Assembly: GCA_965229525.1 (NCBI GenBank)
Contig: OZ245886.1
Span: forward strand, 2,728,001-2,792,000
Source of the DNA: HXMU1420-13 sp965229525
GTDB lineage: Bacteria > Bacteroidota > Rhodothermia > Balneolales > Balneolaceae
Direction: 5' to 3'
Length of the DNA: 64,000 bases
Shown: positions 1 to 8,418 of the stretch, one piece after another
Layout of the letters: each line of letters begins with the position of its first letter
Numbering within the stretch: the first letter of the stretch is position 1
The notes under the pieces: generated by a model
Databases searched by the model: none
The model's input: only the letters and a program-made list of their open reading frames with translations
Told to the model about the DNA's origin: nothing
Translations under genes and position numbers: made by a program

Positions 1-1
1 C

Positions 2-475
2 TTCGATAGCCCAAAAACACTAAACGAAATTATTCGACCCGTTAAGTTGATTCCATCATCAAAAAAATCAAAAGATCTTCTTACAGAGTTTCGTCAGTCA
101 AATCTATCTGTTGCCATCGTGCTGGATGAATATGGTGGTACAGCTGGCATGGTTACAATAGAGGATTTGCTCGAAGAAGTAGTAGGTGACATCCAGGACG
201 AACATGATAAGGATGTTGATATCATGAAAAAGCTAACACAAAACACCTTTGTAATTAGCGGAAGTGTGGAAATTGAGGAGCTTATGGTGAAGTTCGAAGA
301 AATTGAGCTTCCATTGGAACCTTCTGAGTATGATACCGTAGCGGGTTACCTGATAAATCATTTAGGGCGAATTCCAAAAGTGAATGAGGAGTTGCTAATA
401 GAGGGCAAAAAGTTCATCATTAGTAAAGCAACTCAAAGCCGTATTGAAACGGTAAAACTTATTCTAATCGAATGA
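2..475 (+). CDS. CorC/HlyC-type CBS-domain protein, 3' part (GldE-like)
   Basis: The reading frame is open from base 2 to the stop at 473-475, so the gene begins upstream of the window. The visible part holds the end of a CBS pair (segment around VLDEYGGTAGMVTIEDLLEE) followed by a C-terminal CorC_HlyC domain of about 80 residues (ISGSVEIEEL to the end, including EYDTVAGYL). In full length such proteins carry an N-terminal DUF21/CNNM membrane domain. They act in divalent cation efflux or, in Bacteroidota, as the gliding/T9SS-associated GldE. Which of these applies cannot be decided because the N-terminus is missing. The next gene follows after 32 bases on the same strand. Confidence 0.85.
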   Translation, partial: FDSPKTLNEIIRPVKLIPSSKKSKDLLTEFRQSNLSVAIVLDEYGGTAGMVTIEDLLEEVVGDIQDEHDKDVDIMKKLTQNTFVISGSVEIEELMVKFEEIELPLEPSEYDTVAGYLINHLGRIPKVNEELLIEGKKFIISKATQSRIETVKLILIE

Positions 476-507
476 GCTCTTTGAACTAACGATGAAAGAC
501 AAATACG

Positions 508-2220
508 ATGTTTGATAATTATCCAGATTGGTCGCAAGAATTTGCACGAAAATATCTTAGCCGTACTATAAATACTTTTTTATTGCATGGTAACGTCCAT
601 GATTTAGTTCCCCTTCAGGATGAAGAAAAAACCGAATTTCATCGTCTAAAATCATTTTTGTCGGATGAGTTTTTTGGTGCGCGTGATTACGTGATTTTCT
701 ACGACCGTTCGTCTGGGATTTATTTCAGGGATAAAGAATCGCAAGCAGATTTTAACCAGGCGATAGCAGGTCGTGATAGTTTAGTCGGAACCGATTATGC
801 TAAAAAGATGCCAAAAGACCCTGTTCGTGTGTTCTCATTACTCGAACAGTATTTCCGACTTCGTTTAGATCAAAAAAAGAGCGTCGCTTTGATCATTGAT
901 TATGCCGAAACCATAATTCCAATGAGCGATGCAGGATCTACGGGTAATGAAGACCGAACTGCGTTAGTATACCTAAGCCGCTGGGCACACGACCCAATGT
1001 TCCTGGCTTCTGATTTTACGAATGTATTGATTACCGAAAATCTTGCTGATCTTAATAAAACGTTGATTCAGAATCCGTATACCACAGAAATAAAGATTAC
1101 GATACCCGGCGAAAAGAACAGGCTTAGTTTTATCAAATTCGAGACTTCAGATGACGAATTTGATAAAATTTCTGATGTTAAACCTGAAATTATTGCACAA
1201 CAAACGGCGGGCCTTAATTATGTAAACATCCGATCTGTTCTTTCAAACGCTCGTGAAAATGAAGAGAAAATCACTTTCGAAAGTCTTTCGCGAAACAAAA
1301 AGGAATTAATCGAAGCGGAAGCTTACGGCTTACTAGAATTTGTTGAGACAGAATACTCACTCGATAATGTAGCGGGACATACACAGGTTAAAGCACATCT
1401 CAGACAAGCAGTAAAAGCATTGAAAGAGGGGCGACAGGATGTAATGCCGATGGGGTACCTTGTTTGTGGTCCGGTTGGAACCGGAAAAACTTTTTTGGTG
1501 ACTTGTTTTGCAACCGAAGTTGGAATCCCAATGGTGAAGTTGAAAAACTTCCGTAGCCAGTGGCAGGGGGTTACTGAAGGAAATTTGGAGAAAATACTAT
1601 CCATCCTGAAAGCAATGTCTCCGGTTGCAGTAATGATTGATGAGGCAGATGCCTATCTGGGTGATCGTTCTTCAAGTGGGGATAGTGGTGTTTCTTCTCG
1701 GGTATTCTCCCAGATAGCCACCTTTATGAGTGATACAACAAATCGTGGGCGTATTATCTGGTTTTTGATGACTGCTCGTCCTGATTTGATGCCAATCGAT
1801 TTGAAACGTCAAGGTAGGGCGGAAGAGCACCTGGCACTTTTCCCGCCACATACCAATGAAGAACGCGTTGAACTTTTTACGGCGATGCAAAAGAAAACAG
1901 GCCTCAAAATGACAGAAGAATATATTCCTGCAATTATTGAAGAAGGTTTTAAAACATTTTCCGGCGCGGATATGGAGGCCGCTCTCACGCGCGCTAAATT
2001 CCGTGCTGCTGCTGAAGGCCGGGTTAAAGTTACTCCAGAAATTTTGGATATAGCTTTAGGTGATTTCATTCCACCAACGTATCCTGAAGAAGTAGAGCTC
2101 CAGACGTTGAATGCGGTTATCGAATGTACTTCTAAAGAACTTCTACCAGAACGCTATCGCGAAATGGACAGAAATGAAATACTATCGAAGATTGAGGAAT
2201 TGAAGTTTAGAGTGGGGTAA
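508..2220 (+). CDS. AAA+ ATPase with a degenerate N-terminal AAA-like half
   Basis: This 570-residue protein has an intact C-terminal AAA+ module. Walker A is GPVGTGKT at residues 321-328 and Walker B is MIDEAD with Asp378-Glu379. A sensor-like TARPD follows, then a basic stretch (DLKRQGR) at the place of the arginine finger. The first 270 residues also look AAA-like (LLHGNVHDL, then a Walker-B-like ALIIDYAE, then LITENLADLNKTL), but there is no P-loop. This resembles the Ycf46/Vps4-like group of COG0464, in which only the second module is active. No adaptor or protease gene lies beside it, so the substrate is unknown. Confidence 0.8.
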   Translation: MFDNYPDWSQEFARKYLSRTINTFLLHGNVHDLVPLQDEEKTEFHRLKSFLSDEFFGARDYVIFYDRSSGIYFRDKESQADFNQAIAGRDSLVGTDYAKKMPKDPVRVFSLLEQYFRLRLDQKKSVALIIDYAETIIPMSDAGSTGNEDRTALVYLSRWAHDPMFLASDFTNVLITENLADLNKTLIQNPYTTEIKITIPGEKNRLSFIKFETSDDEFDKISDVKPEIIAQQTAGLNYVNIRSVLSNARENEEKITFESLSRNKKELIEAEAYGLLEFVETEYSLDNVAGHTQVKAHLRQAVKALKEGRQDVMPMGYLVCGPVGTGKTFLVTCFATEVGIPMVKLKNFRSQWQGVTEGNLEKILSILKAMSPVAVMIDEADAYLGDRSSSGDSGVSSRVFSQIATFMSDTTNRGRIIWFLMTARPDLMPIDLKRQGRAEEHLALFPPHTNEERVELFTAMQKKTGLKMTEEYIPAIIEEGFKTFSGADMEAALTRAKFRAAAEGRVKVTPEILDIALGDFIPPTYPEEVELQTLNAVIECTSKELLPERYREMDRNEILSKIEELKFRVG

Positions 2221-2394
2221 TTAATTACCTGCCTGTAACTCCTCAATTTGCATTAGTACTTCGTTTGCTTCCTGGGCTTTTTGATCGCTTGCCGTGCGAT
2301 TTGAAGTAGATAAACGGAATGATTCTTCCATCAATTTCTGATACTTCTCATTTAATTTCTCTACTTCTGATTTCTTCTTGAATAGTCCAAACAT
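2221..2394 (-). CDS. Lacal_2735-like small protein
   Basis: The 57-residue product starts MFGLFKKKSEVEKLNEKYQK and contains STSNRTASDQKAQEA. This matches a short family known in Flavobacteriia and related Bacteroidota as Lacal_2735, whose function is unknown. The chosen ATG (complement of 2392-2394) gives the canonical MFGLFKKK start. A longer reading frame exists upstream but adds 13 residues that look unlike the family. The body is charged and probably one helical hairpin. The stop codon abuts the stop of the converging AAA gene with no spacer. Confidence 0.75.
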   Translation of the reverse strand: MFGLFKKKSEVEKLNEKYQKLMEESFRLSTSNRTASDQKAQEANEVLMQIEELQAGN

Positions 2395-2461
2395 CGGGTT
2401 TTGTGTAATAATGAATAGTTCTATATCTAACACTATTTATATTCTGAATCGTTCAAGAAAA

Positions 2462-3238
2462 TTACATGATTACTTTAGAGCGATGAACAAATCGAGCAAA
2501 CTCTTTCCCCCAAATCTGATAGGTAAGTTTAGAAGGGTGAACACCATCACTAAAGAAATCTTCTGGTGTTTGATCATTTACAAGCAGGTGAATCCAGTCT
2601 TTAAGTTCTAGGACAGTTGAAAAATACACCACATTTTTAAATTCCCTCAGGATAGTGTCAAGTTCAATACCTAGAATCTCAACCAGGTTGCCAACTACAA
2701 ATTTGATGGATTTTGTGAAAGCCGGAAATTCTTTAATAGGAGGCATATTGGTGAATGCAATCGAAGCTTCCGGGTAAACAGAACTAAGTGCACGAATTAA
2801 TTTTGAGATTTCAAATCGCCATTTCCAGGGAGAATGTAGTTTAAATGCATCATTACCACCCAATCCAAGTATTATTAAATTTGGTTCAAAGTCTCCAATA
2901 TGTCGCATTAGTTTTCGACGAACCATACGCACGGTATATCCACTGCGAGCTACCACTTTCCATTTAATATTTTGATGATATAATCGACCCAGTTCTCTAG
3001 AAGCAGAACCTGCAAAACCTTGTTCATGTGTTGATACACCAACACCAGCAACGGTACTTTCACCAAGAAAAAGAACCTTTGTGGTTTCATCGAAGTCTAA
3101 ATCAACGAACCCTTCAGGACTTTTTGCTTCAGGTAATTTCGGCACTTTTTTCCTAATACTTTTACCCTGAAAAACTAATATCGGTAGTAAGGGTAACGCA
3201 AGAAGTGCTCCAAATATAAATCTAAGTCGATGTTTCAT
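2462..3238 (-). CDS. SGNH/GDSL-family hydrolase, membrane-anchored
   Basis: The 258-residue protein carries an N-terminal hydrophobic segment (residues 8-24) and an SGNH hydrolase core. Block I is FLGESTVAGVG with Ser61 in a GES variant of GDS. A GLGGND block III is near residue 128, and DGVHPS, holding the catalytic Asp and His, is near residue 230. The family hydrolyses esters of lipids, acylated sugars or peptidoglycan O-acetyl groups; the substrate here is not evident. Its ATG overlaps the stop of the upstream lipoprotein gene by four bases (3235-3238), so the two are probably translated together. Confidence 0.85.
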   Translation of the reverse strand: MKHRLRFIFGALLALPLLPILVFQGKSIRKKVPKLPEAKSPEGFVDLDFDETTKVLFLGESTVAGVGVSTHEQGFAGSASRELGRLYHQNIKWKVVARSGYTVRMVRRKLMRHIGDFEPNLIILGLGGNDAFKLHSPWKWRFEISKLIRALSSVYPEASIAFTNMPPIKEFPAFTKSIKFVVGNLVEILGIELDTILREFKNVVYFSTVLELKDWIHLLVNDQTPEDFFSDGVHPSKLTYQIWGKEFARFVHRSKVIM

Positions 3239-3726
3239 TCATTACCACTAATCCACATATTCGAGTTTTTCTTCGACTCAAAATCAATCAAATAAGGTGG
3301 GTAATTAATCCAGTCTACGTGTTTTATTATTTTTCCTTCCGTGTTAAATGTAAGAATCGTTGTAAAATGCATTGCTTCAACTTCAAGTCCACCCCACGAA
3401 AAGGGTGTGAAATAACCAATAGTAACCACTTCATTACTACTTAAAATTTGATCTGTCACCACTAATGCTACAGAATCTCTAAGTTCGAAGTTAGGATTTG
3501 GCCAGTCAAAAAAGGCACGAAAATTATCGATGCCTTCTACTCTGTTTCCATAAATCATGTCTTCCAGCACCATACTTGAATCATAAAAAGTCAAAAACTT
3601 TTCAAAATCTTGGCGATCAGCATAGGTTTGGTAATAGTCATCAACAATGGGAATAATATCTTTTTGGGCTGATTGTGCACATCCTACAAATGAAGCAACT
3701 AGTAAGAAGCATAAAAGACGATGCAT
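3235..3726 (-). CDS. SnoaL/NTF2-like lipoprotein
   Basis: The 163-residue product has a signal peptide ending in a lipobox-like FVGC at residue 16. The fold that follows looks like an NTF2/SnoaL barrel: a helix with DDYYQTYADRQDFEKFLTFY, then an IDNFRAFFDWP segment and a C-terminal sheet with GKIIKHVDWINYPPYL. Such domains bind small ligands or act as isomerases, hydrolases or inactive partners. No catalytic set can be assigned. It is translationally coupled (ATGA overlap) to the downstream GDSL hydrolase, which suggests a shared envelope function. Confidence 0.7.
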   Translation of the reverse strand: MHRLLCFLLVASFVGCAQSAQKDIIPIVDDYYQTYADRQDFEKFLTFYDSSMVLEDMIYGNRVEGIDNFRAFFDWPNPNFELRDSVALVVTDQILSSNEVVTIGYFTPFSWGGLEVEAMHFTTILTFNTEGKIIKHVDWINYPPYLIDFESKKNSNMWISGNE

Positions 3727-3792
3727 AGGAATTTTTTTATGAAAGAAGACGATTTTTTACCTACCATCTAAGTTAAATCATTGGGGATCATT

Positions 3793-4551
3793 ATGAAACG
3801 TATACTTCTTTTCTTTTTGGTGATTGGAATTTCAACACCAATTTTTGCTCAACCACAATTTCGAGCACTACTTTTCACAAAAACAGATGGATGGCATCAC
3901 GAGTCAATTAACGAAGGCGTAGATGCACTTCGAGCTTTGGGGCAGCGACATCAATTTGATGTGGACTGGCAAGAAATGGCTTGGCGAATTAATGATGATT
4001 ACCTTCAAAATTTCGACGTAATTATCTTCCTTAGTACAACTGGAGACATCCTCAATGAAGAGCAACAAGCAGCAATGGAGCGCTTTATTCAATCTGGAAA
4101 AGGATTTGTTGGGATTCATGCAGCATCTGATACAGAATATGAGTGGGAATGGTATACACAACTTGTAGGCAGGATGTTTGATTATCATCCAAATAATCAG
4201 ACTACCAGAGTTACCGTGATCGACCGCAATTTTCCAGGTCTAGAACGAGTGCCAGACTCATACTTATGGACCGATGAATGGTATGCTTTTGGTGAAGAAA
4301 AAGTGGATGGATTAAATTATCTGCTTACGATGGACGAAAGCATGATTGACCTTCAGCCAAGTTGGGTAGAAGAGCCAGTGACACCAATGGGTGATTTCCA
4401 CCCTGTGGCCTGGTACCATGAATTTGATGGTGGGCGATCCTATTACAACGCCATGGGACATATGCCTCAAACCTTTTCTGACACCATGTTTATGGAAATG
4501 CTGTATGGTGGAATTTACTGGGCTGCTACAGGTAAGGGAATTATGAAGTAG
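3793..4551 (+). CDS. ThuA-domain secreted protein
   Basis: The 252-residue product begins MKRILLFF with a signal peptide cut after PIFAQ. An in-frame TTG four codons earlier is a less likely start. The mature part is a ThuA (trehalose utilization-like) domain: ALLFTKTDGWHHESI at the first strand, then DVIIFLSTTGDIL, GFVGIHAASDTEYEW, and HPVAWYHEFDGGRSYYNAMGH near the end. ThuA proteins have a class I glutamine amidotransferase-like fold and are often found with sugar-degrading secreted enzymes; the reaction is unsettled. The 3' end overlaps the converging membrane-protein gene by 11 bases. Confidence 0.85.
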   Translation: MKRILLFFLVIGISTPIFAQPQFRALLFTKTDGWHHESINEGVDALRALGQRHQFDVDWQEMAWRINDDYLQNFDVIIFLSTTGDILNEEQQAAMERFIQSGKGFVGIHAASDTEYEWEWYTQLVGRMFDYHPNNQTTRVTVIDRNFPGLERVPDSYLWTDEWYAFGEEKVDGLNYLLTMDESMIDLQPSWVEEPVTPMGDFHPVAWYHEFDGGRSYYNAMGHMPQTFSDTMFMEMLYGGIYWAATGKGIMK

Positions 4552-4936
4552 TCTCTTGTTTTGGTTTGATCAAAAACCTAAAAACAAGTAAAGTGATTAA
4601 TCCGGAGATTGAAAGTGCAACGGTAACCAACATTCGATTGATCATTTCGCTAACTGGCATGGCTGTGCCGAAATAAGCCACTGTGTCCATTAGAAGTAGA
4701 GAGCCAAGTACAAAAGCTAATGCTTTGAATTTGCTTTGTTTTGGTATGATTACAACCAATGAACCTGTAATTGCACCTGCAAGTAAACTCATAAGATAAC
4801 GAGCATTAGTTGCACTTGTGAACTCATCTAGTCCAAAAGCATATGCCATATTTGTAAGGCTTTTTGAGAGAAAATAAGCTCCAATTATTCCAACAATAAA
4901 GCTAAGGCCAATCTTTGATCGTTCTTGTTTTTCCAA
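4541..4936 (-). CDS. Small membrane protein of unknown function
   Basis: The 131-residue product has four predicted hydrophobic segments (about residues 9-25, 46-65, 70-88 and 100-122) and a short basic tail ending KPKQETTS. I do not recognise the family. No ATG is available: the frame closes at an in-frame TAA 12 bases upstream, so translation probably starts at TTG (complement of 4934-4936). The gene follows the gamma-glutamylcyclotransferase-like gene by nine bases and is probably cotranscribed with it. Confidence 0.6.
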   Translation of the reverse strand: MEKQERSKIGLSFIVGIIGAYFLSKSLTNMAYAFGLDEFTSATNARYLMSLLAGAITGSLVVIIPKQSKFKALAFVLGSLLLMDTVAYFGTAMPVSEMINRMLVTVALSISGLITLLVFRFLIKPKQETTS

Positions 4937-4945
4937 TGTAACAGA

Positions 4946-5353
4946 TTATCGAGTTCCGGTGATATCTTCGTAATTGCCACTCTCAATCAATTTTAAACCA
5001 TCTAAGTTCCGATTGTAGATATAAGAAGATGCTTGAAAAATAACTCCTTCAACAGAAACCGGGACTACCTCTTTTCGATATTCATTAGGCTGCTCAAATT
5101 GAGGACCACATTCTTCAAACTCATCCAGGTATTTTGTTAATCCTTCCTTATTTGAAGTGATCTTAAATACTTCGCCTGTTACATAAGTCGCGGCTTCAGC
5201 TTCATAAACCACCCCCGGGTAAGTTCCAAGATCAAAAAGCCGACCAGGAATGGATCCCTCACCAATTAGTGTGCAATGTTCCCGAATGAATCTCGCTGCT
5301 TCATTGTCATACATGGATTTGAGTAGGCCATAAACGAAAATGTAATCTGGCAT
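4946..5353 (-). CDS. Gamma-glutamylcyclotransferase-like (AIG2/GGCT) protein
   Basis: The 135-residue protein starts MPDYIFVYGLLKS, the usual YGxL signature that forms the substrate pocket of the GGCT/AIG2 fold. Then come GRLFDLGTYPGVVYE and a Glu-rich turn (LDEFEECGP) where the catalytic Glu normally lies. The C-terminal strand contains ASSYIYNR. Members make 5-oxoproline from gamma-glutamyl amines or gamma-glutamyl amino acids; the substrate is not predictable. It heads a two-gene unit with the membrane protein downstream. Confidence 0.8.
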   Translation of the reverse strand: MPDYIFVYGLLKSMYDNEAARFIREHCTLIGEGSIPGRLFDLGTYPGVVYEAEAATYVTGEVFKITSNKEGLTKYLDEFEECGPQFEQPNEYRKEVVPVSVEGVIFQASSYIYNRNLDGLKLIESGNYEDITGTR

Positions 5354-5371
5354 AAATTTTTTGGCTAAATA

Positions 5372-5408
5372 TAAAAAAAGCCGCCAGTTTTCACCGACGG
5401 CTCTTTTG
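5372..5408 (-). terminator. Intrinsic terminator of the azurin gene
   Basis: Read on the minus strand downstream of the azurin gene, a 7-bp stem (AGCCGTC pairing with GGCGGCT, one G-T pair) is followed by a run of seven T. It separates the azurin gene from the gamma-glutamylcyclotransferase-like gene on the same strand. Confidence 0.8.
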
Positions 5409-5432
5409 AGTCAGGAGGTTGAGTAGAGAATA

Positions 5433-5879
5433 CTACTCAACAATAAATTTTCCGTTCATTAATGCATAGTGACCTGGGAAACTGCAAATAAACGTGTATT
5501 CACCAGCTTCTGGTGCTTCAAATTCAATGGTAGTTTCTTCACCACCTCCGATTAAATCTGTATACACAATGAAACCTTCCGCAGGAATATAATCGTTATC
5601 ACGAGCCTGAATTGCTGCTTGAGCAAAAGTGCCCATTTCAACGCCTGGTGATAAGAGTACCCAATTGTGTCCCATTGCCGCTGCAGGAAGTTGACCAACA
5701 TGCTTTAATGTTAGCTTTACAGTAGCACCGGCTGGAACATTAATCTCGCTAAGGTCGAATTTCATTTGATCGTTTGACTCGATTACGATCTCTACTACCT
5801 CTTGTGTTAGCTTTGGGTCTTCAATTGTTGTAAGTGGATTGATGAATAGTAATGCGAAAAGAGTAATAATTAGGTTCAT
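5433..5879 (-). CDS. Azurin-like type 1 blue copper protein
   Basis: The 148-residue product has an N-terminal hydrophobic export segment and a cupredoxin domain. The copper ligands are recognisable: His71 in MGHNW, Cys132, His137 and Met141 in ICSFPGHYALM, with the azurin spacing C-x4-H-x3-M. The protein should carry electrons in the periplasm, for example between a quinol-oxidising complex and a terminal oxidase or peroxidase; no partner gene is adjacent. The ATG is preceded by a good purine-rich site (AGAGGAAA). The gene stands alone with its own terminator. Confidence 0.93.
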   Translation of the reverse strand: MNLIITLFALLFINPLTTIEDPKLTQEVVEIVIESNDQMKFDLSEINVPAGATVKLTLKHVGQLPAAAMGHNWVLLSPGVEMGTFAQAAIQARDNDYIPAEGFIVYTDLIGGGEETTIEFEAPEAGEYTFICSFPGHYALMNGKFIVE

Positions 5880-6001
5880 TTTCCTCTATTGATTGTTAAT
5901 TATTAAAAATTCTGCCAAATATAGGGCTCAAGTGTGAAGATTATGTGAATTTCGACTTCATTTTCAAAAAAGTGATTTTAAGATTCTGTTCATTTTTTAA
6001 C

Positions 6002-6009
6002 TACATTTG
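6002..6009 (+). promoter_or_regulatory. Candidate -7 element of the pheA promoter
   Basis: TACATTTG fits the Bacteroidota -7 consensus TAnnTTTG and lies 33 bases before the pheA ATG. No convincing TTTG -33 element is seen at the usual distance, so this is a pattern match only. Confidence 0.35.
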
Positions 6010-6041
6010 CAGTTCACTCATTTTGAAGAAGCACTACAGGC

Positions 6042-7181
6042 ATGAAAAAGGAATTAGAGTCTATTCGACATCGACTCGATGAAATTGACCGGAATATTTT
6101 GATGGCACTTGCAGAAAGGCAGGACCTGGTAAAAGAAGTGTCGTCATTTAAACTCACAACAAATACAGGGATTCGGGACTTAGAACGCGAAGAGCGTCTT
6201 TTAAACAAAATTCGGGATATTGCAGCGGAAATTGGTCTAGATAGATATTATGCCGAACACTTATTCCGGGAGATCATTACAAATTCTGTTCGTTATCAAA
6301 CCCATTCGTTACTGGATCACCAGAATGAGAATAATGGAAATCACATTGCGGTAAGTTATCAGGGTACCGACGGAGCGTATAGTCATTTAGCTGCCCAAAG
6401 ACACTTCAATGAGCGATATGATCATGTTGATTGTTATGGTTACGATACATTTCGGGATGCAGCAAAAGCATTGAAAGATGGCCATGTACAGTACGCATTA
6501 CTTCCGATTGAAAATACAACAGCTGGTTCTATCAATGATACATATGATATCCTCGGTGATTCAGAGATTCACGTTGTAGGAGAGGAGATTATCAAAGTTG
6601 TACACTGTTTACTGGCAGTCGAACAAGTTGAAGTAAGTCAAATCCGACGGATATTATCCCACCCAAAAGCGATAGAACAATGCACCGATTTTCTTGCAAA
6701 ATTACCACGCTGTACGGTTGAGTCTTATTTAGACACTGCGATTTCTGCAAAAAAAGTGATGGATGATGGAGATTTATCTCAGGCAGCAATTGCGGGAGCT
6801 CATGCGGCTGATCATTATGGTTTGCATGTTATAGCTCATGACATAGCCAACCAAAAAGAGAATTTCACACGATTTGTGGTAGCGTCAAAGCAACCAGTAC
6901 ATGTTGACTTGCAAATACCAACTAAAACAAGCTTGATGATGGTAACATCCCACAAAGAGGGCTCATTAATGGAATGCTTAAACGTACTTCATAAGCATGG
7001 AATTAACATATGTAAGCTGGAATCTCGACCAAAAATTAACGAGCCATTTCGGTATCAATTTTATGTGGATATTGAAGCAAATGCTGCAGATCCAAATACC
7101 GAAGCGGCTCTGAATGAGTTGACTAAAGAAGCTGAAGAATTGAAATTGTTAGGCAGTTACGCGAAGCAAATCAACAACTAA
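6042..7181 (+). CDS. pheA: Bifunctional chorismate mutase/prephenate dehydratase
   Basis: The 379-residue protein joins three domains. An AroQ-type chorismate mutase occupies about residues 1-90 (helix with RHRLDEIDRNILMALAERQ). A prephenate dehydratase spans about 105-285 (VSYQGTDGAYSHLAAQ, LPIENTTAGSIN, and the catalytic TRF in NFTRFVV). A C-terminal ACT domain from about residue 297 carries the phenylalanine-binding ESRP motif (KLESRPK). It converts chorismate to phenylpyruvate for phenylalanine synthesis and should be feedback-inhibited by Phe through ACT. No other aromatic-pathway gene lies nearby. Confidence 0.95.
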   Translation: MKKELESIRHRLDEIDRNILMALAERQDLVKEVSSFKLTTNTGIRDLEREERLLNKIRDIAAEIGLDRYYAEHLFREIITNSVRYQTHSLLDHQNENNGNHIAVSYQGTDGAYSHLAAQRHFNERYDHVDCYGYDTFRDAAKALKDGHVQYALLPIENTTAGSINDTYDILGDSEIHVVGEEIIKVVHCLLAVEQVEVSQIRRILSHPKAIEQCTDFLAKLPRCTVESYLDTAISAKKVMDDGDLSQAAIAGAHAADHYGLHVIAHDIANQKENFTRFVVASKQPVHVDLQIPTKTSLMMVTSHKEGSLMECLNVLHKHGINICKLESRPKINEPFRYQFYVDIEANAADPNTEAALNELTKEAEELKLLGSYAKQINN

Positions 7182-7184
7182 AAG

Positions 7185-8264
7185 TTAATTAAACGAATAA
7201 GTTGCTCTGATAAATGTTGAATAAACATTTACACGGTTATCAGCTCTGAAATCTCTGATTCTGTATCGTGCATCGAATGCCCATTTTGAAGAGTAGAAAA
7301 ATCTATATCTGATTTCCATTTCATCAGCACCTGCGCGATAAATGTTTCTTGGCAGAAACCATTCATCATCGGTTTTTGCAAACTCAATCATAATTTCATG
7401 TTGACCAGCAAAGTTATTTATACCTACAGAAGTGACCATGCTGGTTCCGTTTTCGAAACTGGTATTAAGATTTTGCCCTAATTCACCGGCAATACGAATT
7501 GAACCACCCTGCAGAGTTTCACCTTGTGGGAAGTCAAGTGTAATACGAGATGTGAATGCTACGTAATCGGAAAAGTCGTTCCCTTTAACATAAATGTTTG
7601 GGATATACATCACTCCAAAACCTTTTTGGATAACATTATTGGTTACTTCACGGCTTTCAGCCCCAGCGTATAATGTGAAGTTATGTTCATTTTGTGAAAA
7701 GTCTAACCCACTCTGATCATATTGAAATGATGGCTGGCCTTCCGGGTGATATTCTATAATCCCTTCACCATACCAATTATTATCATTATCGAGGTATCTT
7801 TTATAAAAAATACCGTCAGACCAATGTACATTGTTACTGTTGCTTGCATATCTTGAATGAGATCGTTTGGCATTCGTTAAGGTATTTAATGACTTCTGAA
7901 ATCTACCCACTCTAAGTTCATTCTTTTCATCTTTAAAACGGTAGTAAAACTCATCGAAAGTCACTGAACCCAAAGCCAATCTTCCTGACCCATCTGCTTC
8001 CAGTGTGGGATTTATTGGTTCAAATTCTTTTGATAACAAATAAGCCACTCGAACATTAAAACTATGATTTTCTGAATGTATATATCTAACGCCTGGTCTT
8101 AATCTCATGGCTGTGTTATCGCCACCAATACCATGTGCATCTTCGGTTGATCCGATATGAGCGAACCGTACATTACCGTAGAATTCAAACTTTGAATTAG
8201 TTTGTGCGAATACAAATTGTGTTGTACAAAAAATGATGAGGCCAACTAAGAATATCTTTTTCAT
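7185..8264 (-). CDS. Outer-membrane beta-barrel porin-like protein
   Basis: The 359-residue product has a signal peptide ending FVFAQ, preceded by a good ribosome site (AGGAAG). The mature part is made of alternating amphipathic strands (KFEFYGNVRFAHI, HSFNVRVAYLL, and a final strand FIRATYSFN ending in an aromatic residue and Asn), as in outer-membrane barrels. It begins with an RLRPGVRY-type strand seen in putative porins. I cannot name the solute. It converges on pheA with a three-base gap and lies downstream of the carbonic anhydrase on the same strand, but a terminator separates those two. Confidence 0.7.
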   Translation of the reverse strand: MKKIFLVGLIIFCTTQFVFAQTNSKFEFYGNVRFAHIGSTEDAHGIGGDNTAMRLRPGVRYIHSENHSFNVRVAYLLSKEFEPINPTLEADGSGRLALGSVTFDEFYYRFKDEKNELRVGRFQKSLNTLTNAKRSHSRYASNSNNVHWSDGIFYKRYLDNDNNWYGEGIIEYHPEGQPSFQYDQSGLDFSQNEHNFTLYAGAESREVTNNVIQKGFGVMYIPNIYVKGNDFSDYVAFTSRITLDFPQGETLQGGSIRIAGELGQNLNTSFENGTSMVTSVGINNFAGQHEIMIEFAKTDDEWFLPRNIYRAGADEMEIRYRFFYSSKWAFDARYRIRDFRADNRVNVYSTFIRATYSFN

Positions 8265-8361
8265 CTTCCTATAATGATAAATTGAATTTTGGAATTCAGG
8301 CGCTAAGAATCAGTATTAATGTAGAGATAGTTTATTAAAACCATAATCGGTTATAAAATGA

Positions 8362-8400
8362 AAGAAAAAAGAGCGCCCCGGTACCACCAGTTGCGCTCCT
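8362..8400 (-). terminator. Intrinsic terminator of the carbonic anhydrase gene
   Basis: On the minus strand GAGCGC (8393-8398) pairs with GCGCTC (8371-8376) around a GC-rich loop. A T-rich tail follows (complement of 8362-8370). Confidence 0.8.
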
Positions 8401-8418
8401 TGATTCTTAGGTACTATT

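Noticed and set aside
2378..2611. 77-codon plus-strand frame between the Lacal_2735-like and GDSL genes
   Set aside because: It runs antisense to both genes for most of its length and has no recognisable sequence.
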